Source: JACMJP01 sp046160675 (GTDB lineage: Bacteria; Bacteroidota; Bacteroidia; Chitinophagales; BACL12). From it: a stretch of 6,879 nucleotides of DNA. The notes under the pieces are model-generated. The model was given only the letters and a program-made list of their open reading frames with translations. It made no database searches and was not told the DNA's origin. This document shows, one piece after another, positions 1-6,742 of the stretch (position 1 is the stretch's first letter; each line of letters starts with the position of its first letter). The translations under genes were made by a program, and so were the position numbers. Location: positions 1 through 6,879 of the forward strand of contig JBJXHH010000104.1 of NCBI GenBank assembly GCA_046160675.1, read 5' to 3'.

Positions 1-2
1 CG

Positions 3-119
3 CAATTCGGTACAAAACACTCACTGAATATTGCGGTGAGTGCCGGAATCGTTGTATGGGACTTATTTAGCAAACTTAAATTCGGTGTGAAACAATATAC
101 ACCAGCAATGCCCCTGTAA
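3..119 (+). CDS. C-terminal end of a SpoU/TrmH-family RNA methyltransferase (partial)
   Basis: Only the last 38 codons and a TAA stop are present; the gene enters from the left edge. The frame reads FGTKHSLNIAVSAGIVVWDL and then a short lysine-containing tail. This matches the C-terminal motif of SpoU/TrmH (SPOUT) methyltransferases, where a G-x-x-x-SLN-V-x-V-x-x-G-I stretch forms part of the trefoil knot that binds S-adenosylmethionine and helps form the dimer. Members 2'-O-methylate ribose in tRNA or rRNA in the cytoplasm. Which RNA is modified cannot be told from this fragment. The gene converges on the TonB receptor gene with 129 bases between the stops. The family call is fairly sure; no subfamily symbol is justified. 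Confidence 0.8.
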   Translation, partial: QFGTKHSLNIAVSAGIVVWDLFSKLKFGVKQYTPAMPL

Positions 120-248
120 AAGAAATACACTCACTCTGAGGGATACATTAATAAACTGCGCAATTCATTTCCAAAGCTTTTAGTTAAGCTTGTTGAACGA
201 TGAAAAGTTGAAATCCATTTAATTGGAAACAACTATGAAAAGAAGTTT

Positions 249-3077
249 CTACAATTTAAAACTCAACCCCAATAAAATATGCCGCTGTTCATAATACCTT
301 GCAGGGTTATCCGGCGGGGTTCCGTAACTGCGGGGATCTCTCGGGTCGATGTACGCAGGGTCTCTCCATTCGCTGGGAACCGCATCGCCGGGCTCCCATG
401 CCCTTCCGGTAACAGGATTAACAATTGATGTGTTTTTAGTATTCAAAAGATTAGTTACTTCTAGTGTTATAGCAAATTCATTCTGTTTCAGAAGCCACCA
501 TTTTTTGTAATTCAGATTTATCCAGAATGCTGAAGCCCCGATCTCAGAATATTTTTTTTCCGGATCCGAAACAATTTCATAAACAGGTCGGCTGCTCACC
601 TGTTCATAGCCTGTAAGCTCATACGGAGTATATCTCTTTCCTGTTCTGTAAATGGTTTCAAAATACAATGTCATGTCATCAAGTATTTTTTTGTTGAACA
701 AACCTTTGTTGTTACTCTGCGTAAAAATTGCGTAAGCTTTTGCATCAATAGGGCTATCCCATGCAAGAGGAATTTCAGTTGTTGTGGTTGTATTTCCGGT
801 TGCTAGAATATCCGCCAATACATCATTGGCGCTGCTACTCTGTCCTGTGGCGATACTGTAAGAAAATGAAACACTGCCGCTGAACCATTTTTGAATACGT
901 TTAAGATAAGATATTTCTACCCCTCTCACCCTTGCATAATCTGAGTTGATGCGGATAGTCCTAGACACTTCCCTGCCAGTTACATCTTTAATGAGAATGA
1001 TTGATGAAGTGATGAAATCATATTTATCCTTCCAAAAAGCTGTAACATTCAGCGCATCATTATTTGTAATCTGTGATTTCAAACCGAGTTCATAAGAAAT
1101 ATCTACTTCAGGATTCAGGTCGGGATTACCGATGAACCCGAGAGTTGACCTATCTGCATAATAAGGATCAAGTCCTGTATAAATATAGGATGGATGTGGA
1201 GAAACAGTGGAATGCCCGTAGTTGAAAAACAATACCTGGTTTTCTTTTATCGGAAAAGAGGCGGAAAATTTCGGAAGCAAACGCATTTTAAACCTTCTTT
1301 CGCCAAATGCATAAGTGTCTTCATAATAAGCATCTCTGAAAGCATCTGCAATAGGCGCATCAGGATTTGCAACCGCATCATCTACAAATTTTCCGGGAAA
1401 CCAATACTCCAATCTTAATCCGGCTTCTGCAATCAGTCCCAGGTACTTTAATTTGTCGCTGATAAAAAATGCCCCGTTCAAATTATTTACTTTCCATGCA
1501 TCACTTATATCACCCAACCTGAAACTCTGGGTGTATTCACCGTTTGCAAGTTGGATTGGTGCACCGATCCAGGGGCGGGTGATATCTATCCATTGTAATT
1601 CTGCAGGTTTTATTTCTGTTCCAAAGTACAATTTATTTCTTGTGTCTTTGCTATATAAACTTCCCGAAGCTTTAATAGTATATTCAAGCACATAGTGATC
1701 ATGCCAGAGTGTTGCAATGCCGCCGTTGTTATATAAACCGGGGCCCGGGTTTACAAAAACGATTGTATCATCCGGGTTAAAAATTTCTGCTGGATAGGTT
1801 ACAATACTTTCAGGGTCAAATTCTGTGTTCACAACATCAGGCCGCCATGGTATGCCGTTTGCATCTGCCCGCAACTTCACAAACAATCTTGAGGCTATGA
1901 TATTATAACTGAAAGTATTGCTCGTAGTATGTATCCATTTAATACTCTCAAGGTTTGTGTCATGAGTATAAGTGTTGGCATTATCGGGTTGTAACGCAAA
2001 TAAAAATTGATATCCCGGATTGAAGGATGCATCATTCCCTGTGATACGCAACATGTTATAATCCTGGTTCACAGTTAAACTTTTCACATAAGTGAAAGCA
2101 AGTTTTTTTCTTGGATCAATTTCATAATTCATCTTTACTAATCCTGCCCAGCGATTATCCTGAAAGGGTGTCCAGAATGTATCAGGATATAATGAAGAAA
2201 CCACCTGGTCAGCGGGGTTTTGAATATAAGTGTCAGAGAAATTCAGTTTCAGGGTTGAATAGTATGTCAACTTTTTTTTCAACGCCAGCGGCCCTCCCAG
2301 CCCAATTTCCATCACCTGCTGATTCCAGTTAGAGATACTCGAATCGTTAAACCCGAAATTATCCCGCTTATAACTCAAGTTGAATTCAAATTTTTCATCG
2401 CCGCTTTTTGTATAGGTATTTACAACCCCGGCAGTAGCATTTCCAAACTCTACTCCTGCCCCACCTGTAGTTACATCTATTTTTTCGATGGAATTACTGC
2501 CTATGTCAATACCAAAACCTGTTCCTGCTAGTGGATCTTTAGCGCTTACATCGTCAATGTAAAATCCCGTTTCATAACTTCTTCCGCCCCGGATATGTAT
2601 TCCATCACTGCTTTGCACTATTCCGGTTTGTGTATTTAATATGCCCTGAATCTGCCGGGTTGGAGCAAGTTCAATTTCTTTATCAGAAAGAGACGAACCC
2701 GTTCTTGCATCTTCAACATCAACCAGGGGTTTTTCTCCAATGATCACAATTGCCTCATCAAAAACCAAGGAGGTAGAGCTAAGTTTCAGGTTCATTACTT
2801 TATTTTCCCCGGCAGAAAATTTTATACCTGTATATAATAATTTCTCATACCCAACATAACTTACTTGTATATTATACTCTCCTGCCGGAATGCCTTCTAT
2901 CCTGTAACCACCATCAATATCACTTGCTGCGCCAAGTGTAGTTCCTGTTAAGATAATATTTACTCCAATAAGAGTTTCTTGTGTAATAGTATCTGTTACC
3001 CTGCCGTTGAGTGTTGCTGTTTGGGCAAAAGAGTTTAGGTAAAAATATAGAAAGTGAACCAAGAATAAATATTTCAT
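249..3077 (-). CDS. TonB-dependent outer-membrane receptor with N-terminal carboxypeptidase-regulatory-like domain
   Basis: A 942-residue protein, starting at ATG 3077 and ending with TAG. Residues 1-19 form a signal peptide with likely cleavage near SFA-Q. Residues about 22-98 are a CarboxypepD_reg-like beta-sandwich (NGRVTDTITQETLIGVNI, then the GGYRIEGIPAGEYNI block), common in Bacteroidota receptors. Residues about 120-225 are the plug, with HIRGGRSYETGFYIDD and IDVTTGGAGVEFGNATAGVV as its clearest motifs. The rest, about 230-942, is an aromatic-rich 22-strand type barrel ending in GLSFKL, a typical C-terminal beta signal. Such proteins import large or scarce ligands across the outer membrane using TonB-ExbBD energy. 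No SusD-like lipoprotein lies beside it and it is shorter than most SusC proteins, so polysaccharide uptake is not implied; the ligand is unknown. It lies 87 bases after the membrane-protein gene, so it may have its own promoter or be read from upstream. Sampled 60-base blocks of this gene run at 43-47% GC, against about 27% in the two genes before it. Confidence 0.93.
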   Translation of the reverse strand: MKYLFLVHFLYFYLNSFAQTATLNGRVTDTITQETLIGVNIILTGTTLGAASDIDGGYRIEGIPAGEYNIQVSYVGYEKLLYTGIKFSAGENKVMNLKLSSTSLVFDEAIVIIGEKPLVDVEDARTGSSLSDKEIELAPTRQIQGILNTQTGIVQSSDGIHIRGGRSYETGFYIDDVSAKDPLAGTGFGIDIGSNSIEKIDVTTGGAGVEFGNATAGVVNTYTKSGDEKFEFNLSYKRDNFGFNDSSISNWNQQVMEIGLGGPLALKKKLTYYSTLKLNFSDTYIQNPADQVVSSLYPDTFWTPFQDNRWAGLVKMNYEIDPRKKLAFTYVKSLTVNQDYNMLRITGNDASFNPGYQFLFALQPDNANTYTHDTNLESIKWIHTTSNTFSYNIIASRLFVKLRADANGIPWRPDVVNTEFDPESIVTYPAEIFNPDDTIVFVNPGPGLYNNGGIATLWHDHYVLEYTIKASGSLYSKDTRNKLYFGTEIKPAELQWIDITRPWIGAPIQLANGEYTQSFRLGDISDAWKVNNLNGAFFISDKLKYLGLIAEAGLRLEYWFPGKFVDDAVANPDAPIADAFRDAYYEDTYAFGERRFKMRLLPKFSASFPIKENQVLFFNYGHSTVSPHPSYIYTGLDPYYADRSTLGFIGNPDLNPEVDISYELGLKSQITNNDALNVTAFWKDKYDFITSSIILIKDVTGREVSRTIRINSDYARVRGVEISYLKRIQKWFSGSVSFSYSIATGQSSSANDVLADILATGNTTTTTEIPLAWDSPIDAKAYAIFTQSNNKGLFNKKILDDMTLYFETIYRTGKRYTPYELTGYEQVSSRPVYEIVSDPEKKYSEIGASAFWINLNYKKWWLLKQNEFAITLEVTNLLNTKNTSIVNPVTGRAWEPGDAVPSEWRDPAYIDPRDPRSYGTPPDNPARYYEQRHILLGLSFKL

Positions 3078-3164
3078 CTACATACAAATTTGAGAAAAGG
3101 GATTGATTTGATGAAATTAGATGTTTTAATATTTCGAATACTGTGATGTAGTATTTTACAACAT

Positions 3165-3848
3165 TTAATTAGTTTCGGTATCTAATGTTTGTCCCGGCGC
3201 TTCATTCAAGAAAGGCTTGTTATCAATATTCACTTCTTTTATAGGATAAATATGAATGAGGTAGAGGTAAAAAAAGGCAATGGAAATTACAAGAATTATT
3301 AAGCCAATTACTGATGTATTTATTTTTAATCCTTCCGGTGAAAGGCTTAAATCAGTTTTATTCATATCATTAATCGCATCAGGCACAACACTCTTTTGCT
3401 CAGTTTCCGCAGTATTATCTGTGGTACCAAGGCTGTTTGTTGTCTTAATCATTCCCGTCATATGTTTATAGGTAATGTAAAACTGCATACCTGAAAATAT
3501 TAAACCTGCAATTACAATTAGTATAACTACCCAAAATATAATTTTGCCTGATTGATATTGCCATAAAAATGTGTTTTCTCTATGGTTCAAATTTCCAGTA
3601 TAGTATGAATTATATTGTTGTTGAAAATACCTTTCTTTTGCCATATCTGTTTTAATTCGCTCCATCATCAAAATCTCATGATGCATTAATAGGGAATCTG
3701 CGAGGGTTGAATTATCCTGGCTTTCTGAAAATTCTTGATACTCACTTTGCCAATCTTTCTCCGAACTATCAGATGGATTTGCATATACCGAGGTTGGAAA
3801 ACCAAATATGATTTTCAAAATGAAATATAAAAAAAATATCTTTTTCAT
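3165..3848 (-). CDS. Two-helix inner-membrane protein with signal peptide, unknown function
   Basis: I do not recognise a named family. Read from ATG 3848, the protein has 227 residues. Residues 1-23 look like a signal peptide (MKKIFFLYF, then PTSVYA before NPS). A polar, partly helical region (24-100) follows. TM helix 1 spans about 102-125 (KIIFWVVILIVIAGLIFSG). A Thr/Asp-rich linker covers about 126-176. TM helix 2 spans about 178-201 and ends HIYPI, followed by a short tail. With the signal peptide cleaved, residues 24-101 and the C terminus would be periplasmic and the linker cytoplasmic. An in-frame TTG at 3860 would add four residues and overlap the upstream stop as TTGA. I prefer the ATG because a Lys-Lys-hydrophobic start follows at once and it lies only 8 bases after the upstream TGA. 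Tight spacing to the secreted-protein gene suggests the two are co-translated and act together. Confidence 0.78.
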   Translation of the reverse strand: MKKIFFLYFILKIIFGFPTSVYANPSDSSEKDWQSEYQEFSESQDNSTLADSLLMHHEILMMERIKTDMAKERYFQQQYNSYYTGNLNHRENTFLWQYQSGKIIFWVVILIVIAGLIFSGMQFYITYKHMTGMIKTTNSLGTTDNTAETEQKSVVPDAINDMNKTDLSLSPEGLKINTSVIGLIILVISIAFFYLYLIHIYPIKEVNIDNKPFLNEAPGQTLDTETN

Positions 3849-3856
3849 ATGTTTGG

Positions 3857-4639
3857 TCAAATATTATATTTCTTGTGTAGATATTTAATGAATTTAATTC
3901 TATACTTAAGCAACTGAAGATCATCTGAAATATTTTCCGCTTTCTCCACACCTAAATAGCCTTTAAAATCCCAATTGTCCATCATCAATTCTTCAGCATT
4001 TTTAGTCATAATTTCTTCTATTTTGGTAAGATAATATTCATTATCCTTTTTCAAATCTCCGGTCGGTTTATTGACATCGCTAGGAAGGGGATCTATATTT
4101 GTTCCCACCATATATTGAGCAATTTTAATTAAACCGTAAATCAAAATGTGTTCATTTTCGTTTAAAAGGTAAGATTCATAATTAGAAGTCGGGTCAATTC
4201 CCTGAATGTCTATACCATCTATCGTATCTTCTATTAAAAAACTTAAAATTCTATCCTCAAGTTCGGTACAAAAACATAATTCTGCTCCCACTATAAATGT
4301 TTTATCCTTATCGATGGTATCTATATAGATCTGTGTGAGAAATTTATATGTATATTTTTCATAAAACTCCCTTAATGTTTTTTTATCATTTTTTGAAATT
4401 GCCTTATCAAGTAATTTCAGACATTCAACTACTCCTGGAATCATGTTTCTTGCAGAGTCATCTACCCTGATTTGCCGTTGTTTCTCGTCCTCCCGAAGTT
4501 TTTGAATCCTCTCTTCATTTTCCTGTTGCTGTACATACATATCGAACTCGAGATCCACCTGGCCGGTGCTCAAGTGATAAAAAAAGAGGGTACTGCTCAA
4601 GCAAAGTACTTTTAAAAATTTGTAAGGGAAATTTTTCAT
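3857..4639 (-). CDS. Secreted protein of unknown function with N-terminal coiled coil
   Basis: A 260-residue protein from ATG 4639 to TGA; no family is recognised. Residues 1-26 are a signal peptide (basic MKNFPYKFLK, hydrophobic LCLSSTLFF, cleavage near STG-Q). Cys13 is not in a lipobox, so it is not a clear lipoprotein. Residues about 36-60 are highly charged (EENERIQKLREDEKQRQ-like) and likely a short coiled coil. The rest is acidic and mostly helical. It contains two close cysteines (Cys122, Cys124 in ELCFCTEL) that could form a disulfide or bind a metal. The C terminus is a basic helix (LLKYRIKFIKYLHKKYNI). A periplasmic or surface location is inferred. The gene is first of a close pair with the two-helix membrane protein, which starts 8 bases after its stop, so a joint envelope role is likely. 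No Shine-Dalgarno or clear TAnnTTTG box precedes the start. The GH19 relic and a 396-base gap separate it from the caspase gene, so a shared operon with that gene is uncertain. Confidence 0.78.
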   Translation of the reverse strand: MKNFPYKFLKVLCLSSTLFFYHLSTGQVDLEFDMYVQQQENEERIQKLREDEKQRQIRVDDSARNMIPGVVECLKLLDKAISKNDKKTLREFYEKYTYKFLTQIYIDTIDKDKTFIVGAELCFCTELEDRILSFLIEDTIDGIDIQGIDPTSNYESYLLNENEHILIYGLIKIAQYMVGTNIDPLPSDVNKPTGDLKKDNEYYLTKIEEIMTKNAEELMMDNWDFKGYLGVEKAENISDDLQLLKYRIKFIKYLHKKYNI

Positions 4640-4687
4640 CTCAAGACATTTTAATTAATCACTTATTTGTGTTGTGCAATATTATTT

Positions 4688-4982
4688 TCAACTAACGGTA
4701 TAACGAATAGCGGCATAGTATTTCTTGGCATAATCCGCTATAGATCAGCCTTCCAAACTTTTGTCATTTTCATAGTTATATTTCCATGTCAACTGCACAA
4801 AACCTCCTCCCAAATAAACTTTACCTGTAACGGGATCCGTCTTTCCATAACTTCTATTCTTGCCTTTTCTATATACTTCAATTGCTTTCATAGTTCTAAT
4901 CGTTTCATGATGGGTTGTTGTCAACATGTGAACCAGCCAGGGATCATCTTTTTTTATAAGGAAACGGGTTAGTAAAATACAT
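4688..4982 (-). pseudogene. Decayed, internally deleted remnant of a GH19 chitinase/lysozyme-like hydrolase
   Basis: The minus frame from about 4948 reads DDPWLVHMLTTTHHETIRTM, then EVYRKGKNRSYGKTDP and GGGFVQLTWKYNYE. This matches the core of bacterial/phage-type glycoside hydrolase family 19 enzymes (usual form D-P-R-W-L-A-Y-M-L-A-T-x-x-H-E-T, then Y-G-R-G-x-V-Q-L-T-W). The HET glutamate, general acid in this family, is kept at 4904-4906, but the usual YGRG is changed to LGGG. The frame hits TGA at 4745-4747 and then continues in frame as SIADYAKKYYAAIRYTVS to a second TGA at 4688-4690; that tail resembles the family's C-terminal helix. The middle of the enzyme, roughly 80-100 residues by family expectation, is missing. 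On the 5' side an ATG at 4982 leads through a short frame that joins the conserved one by a shift at a run of seven A (4949-4955). I infer a dead gene. A 60-residue ORF remains but would lack most of the substrate groove. Confidence 0.72.
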
Positions 4983-5035
4983 TGTAGTTATTTCTCTGTT
5001 TACCTGCTTCTAAAAAGGCTCAATCTGCATGATCC
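4983..5035. other. Remainder of the 4640-5035 gap, no gene seen
   Basis: The gap between the caspase stop and the secreted-protein start is 396 bases. The GH19 relic fills 4688-4982. In 4983-5035 I see no reading frame of note and no stem followed by a T-run that would end caspase transcription. The other flank, 4640-4687, is AT-rich and should hold the promoter of the secreted-protein gene if it has one, but no TAnnTTTG box is recognisable there. Confidence 0.5.
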
Positions 5036-6244
5036 TTATTCTTTCATGAGTTTACTTACATCTGGTGGAGTATTTTCTTCATGTTTTTGGGCAACATTAG
5101 TGAAAATATTTGTGTCTGCATTATTTTTTGATACATGGTTTTTATGGCTTTCAAGTTCTTTCATTTTTCTTTTCGCCATCTTCGCATTAGGTGCCATGTC
5201 TCCTCCGTATTTTTCAAGATATTTTTTCAGCATTTCAACATTGTCACTTCTAAATGCAAAGCGCCATGCGATTTGTTCCATTCTACCTTCTAAGATTCTT
5301 TTTATTTCCTCTGTCATATCACTCATAGGGTAAATTTTCAAAAATTGAACGCAAATATCAATAGAATCATTGTCAAGCACACACATATAATCCTGATCCT
5401 CGTCATTTCCACACAAACCTATTAAAGTTGAACTGGAAAAAGATTTATGCTCACCATGCTTCTTATGATAGATGATGTTTCTAATAAATGGGATTTCAGA
5501 ACCTTTGTTTGCAGCTATATAAGCAGGCTTAGGTTTATTTGCTTTAATTAATCGCCTTTCTACTTCCTCAATCACCTCATTGATGGTACAAAAATCCTTC
5601 TCAGTATCTAAACCATCTTTTATTACCTGCAATAACTGAAATGTAAAATCCGTTGGTTTTGAGGGGTCGTCTTTATCAAACTCTGCCTCAATACTTCCGG
5701 CTGAGGCAATAGCAAAAACTCCGTCAATTGATTTCATATCCTGTATGCGGGAATCCAGGGTGTCTGAAGTATCAGCCGCTAACAACCCCTTTAAAATTTC
5801 TCCACTAAAACAACTATCAAATATCAAAATCTTTTGTTTTGCTTTTGACCTTGAAAATCTTTTGCGAATGTCTTTAACGGAAATAGCTGTTTTATCTAAT
5901 CTGCCTGGTTTTGAATCTTTCATAGTCATGTACCAGGGTCTTTCGCTGTCGCTTTTGTCAATGGTACCATGCCCGCAGTAATAAAACAGAATGGGGCTGT
6001 CTGTCTGGTTATTGTTATCAATAAATTTTTCTAACTCATCTAACAGTTCATCCGTTTCGATGTTTAGTTTGGTAACTATATTCTCTGAAGTTATTTCAAC
6101 ATATTTCTTATCAGAAAATATTTCTCTCAGATGGTGAATGTTCGCCTCAACATTTCTTATTGGTGGAAAGTCTTTAGCATATTCATACTCTGAAGTTCCT
6201 ACAATAAAGATTTTGAGTTTGTCATTCTGAAACACAATAAACAA
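5036..6244 (-). CDS. Caspase-family (peptidase C14) protease, predicted conflict-system effector
   Basis: A 402-residue cytoplasmic cysteine peptidase with no signal peptide. The caspase fold covers about residues 9-260: KIFIVGTSEYEY opens it, catalytic His92 sits in FYYCGHG, and catalytic Cys145 in IFDSCFSG. Asp143, two before the Cys, is the metacaspase-type position linked to Arg/Lys preference at P1. AIASAGSIEAEFD (179-190) and TDFTFQLLQVIKDG form the small-subunit-like half. Residues about 288-365 look like two degenerate helical repeats. Residues 366-402 are polar and probably disordered. The gene starts 21 bases after the EACC1 gene and should be co-transcribed with it. Known EACC1-linked caspases are thought to act in counter-invader or cell-suicide responses; that role here is inferred. 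No ATG is available in frame before Met106, which lies past the catalytic His. The start must be TTG 6244 (used here) or GTG 6235; an upstream TGA at 6260-6262 closes the frame. No Shine-Dalgarno is visible. Confidence 0.9.
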   Translation of the reverse strand: MFIVFQNDKLKIFIVGTSEYEYAKDFPPIRNVEANIHHLREIFSDKKYVEITSENIVTKLNIETDELLDELEKFIDNNNQTDSPILFYYCGHGTIDKSDSERPWYMTMKDSKPGRLDKTAISVKDIRKRFSRSKAKQKILIFDSCFSGEILKGLLAADTSDTLDSRIQDMKSIDGVFAIASAGSIEAEFDKDDPSKPTDFTFQLLQVIKDGLDTEKDFCTINEVIEEVERRLIKANKPKPAYIAANKGSEIPFIRNIIYHKKHGEHKSFSSSTLIGLCGNDEDQDYMCVLDNDSIDICVQFLKIYPMSDMTEEIKRILEGRMEQIAWRFAFRSDNVEMLKKYLEKYGGDMAPNAKMAKRKMKELESHKNHVSKNNADTNIFTNVAQKHEENTPPDVSKLMKE

Positions 6245-6265
6245 TTTTATTAATACATGTCAATT

Positions 6266-6616
6266 CTATTTTCCGCCCCGAGCTGCTTCAATAATCTTTT
6301 CAGCACCGCTTAGATTATTACCATCCATAATCACCTCAGTACCATCAGGTAATTTTACAGTAATTGATGTTTTTCTTCCCTTTACCCATTCTACCAGAGC
6401 TTGAGCCAATGTATTTAGAGGTTTGTTTGCAGCCTCAATTATCATTTTAATTTTATCCATTATCTCGAATCCCATTTTACCATCTTCCGGAGGCAGTTGC
6501 ATCAGGTCAATGGATTTTACTTCATCAATTGGTTGGGAACGCAAATATTCAATCAAATCAAGGGAAAGATTGTCAGCATTTTCATCATGAATGGTAATTT
6601 CAAATTCTTTTTCCAT
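6266..6616 (-). CDS. EACC1-like effector-associated constant component
   Basis: A 116-residue cytoplasmic protein from ATG 6616 to TAG. The order of elements fits EACC1 proteins: an N-terminal strand (FEITIH), a helix with LIEYLRSQP (21-29), a loop PPEDGKMGF (42-50), a hydrophobic helix pair with LNTLAQALVEWVKGRK (67-82), then strands ITVKLPDGTEVIMDG (85-99) and a final helix SGAEKIIEAA. The L-x-x-W-[LV] helix and the basic-then-ITVxxPDG segment are the marks I used. EACC1 was described by comparative genomics as a small constant partner of caspase- or trypsin-like effectors in bacterial conflict systems, and may couple sensing to the effector. The caspase gene 21 bases downstream is the strongest support. 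It is the first gene after the divergent promoter region. The exact molecular role of EACC1 is not known to me; the family call is by motif only. Confidence 0.8.
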   Translation of the reverse strand: MEKEFEITIHDENADNLSLDLIEYLRSQPIDEVKSIDLMQLPPEDGKMGFEIMDKIKMIIEAANKPLNTLAQALVEWVKGRKTSITVKLPDGTEVIMDGNNLSGAEKIIEAARGGK

Positions 6617-6633
6617 CTTTTATATTTTAAATG

Positions 6634-6664
6634 CTAAGTTAGTTTGACTTTTCAATATCTCAAA
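6634..6664 (-). promoter_or_regulatory. Predicted promoter of the EACC1-caspase pair
   Basis: Read on the minus strand, TTTG (6664-6661), a 19-base spacer and TAACTTAG (6641-6634) fit the Bacteroidota pattern TTTG...TAnnTTTG with one mismatch in the -7 box. The spacing suits the primary sigma factor of this phylum. Transcription would begin near 6629-6625, about 10 bases before the EACC1 ATG at 6616. An alternative -33 TTTG lies at 6670-6667. This is a prediction from consensus only. Confidence 0.45.
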
Positions 6665-6706
6665 CTCAAACCGGTATAAATTCAGTTTGAATTATTTTTA
6701 TTCTGA

Positions 6707-6738
6707 TGTGGCTCATTTATCTTTGAGGCTTAACTTTG
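6707..6738 (+). promoter_or_regulatory. Predicted promoter of the right-edge gene, exact TAnnTTTG box
   Basis: TAACTTTG at 6731-6738 is an exact match to the Bacteroidota -7 element TAnnTTTG. TGTG at 6707-6710 is a weak -33 element with a 20-base spacer. The box ends four bases before the ATG at 6743, so the start of transcription should fall at or within a few bases of the start codon. The message would then be leaderless or nearly so. Confidence 0.5.
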
Positions 6739-6742
6739 TGGC

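Larger units (their letters stand above)
6617..6742. promoter_or_regulatory. Divergent intergenic promoter region with repeated AGTTTGA motif
   Basis: This 126-base AT-rich region separates the EACC1 gene (minus) from the plus-strand gene at 6743. The 7-mer AGTTTGA occurs three times: plus at 6641-6647, minus at 6660-6666, plus at 6684-6690. The shorter TTTGA recurs at 6666-6670 (minus) and 6722-6726 (plus). The minus copy overlaps the predicted -33 box of the EACC1 promoter, and the first plus copy begins at the edge of its -7 box. This could be an operator for one regulator of both genes, but AT-rich DNA makes short repeats cheap. Confidence 0.35.

Noticed and set aside
172..195. Pair of AAGCTT palindromes forming a possible hairpin between the two convergent 3' ends
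   Set aside because: The stem is only six pairs and no T-run follows on either strand, so it does not qualify as an intrinsic terminator.
1194..1695. Plus-strand reading frames of 74 and 80 codons
   Set aside because: They lie antisense inside the TonB receptor gene, show no family motifs, and are shadows of the real frame.
3078..3100. CAAATTTG just upstream of the TonB receptor ATG as a -7 promoter box
   Set aside because: One mismatch to TAnnTTTG and no TTG element at the right distance; too weak to list.
3137..3155. Hairpin AATACT-gtgatgt-AGTATT between the membrane-protein and TonB-receptor genes
   Set aside because: A six-pair AT-rich stem without a T-run on the coding (minus) strand; expected by chance in such DNA.
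4667..4972. Plus-strand 101-codon frame across the gap
   Set aside because: It is antisense to the GH19 relic, whose motifs are clear on the minus strand; the plus frame has no recognisable domain.
6266..6310. C-terminal ARGGK of the EACC1-like protein as a possible cleavage site for the basic-specific caspase
   Set aside because: A single short basic tail is not evidence; no known precedent that I can name.
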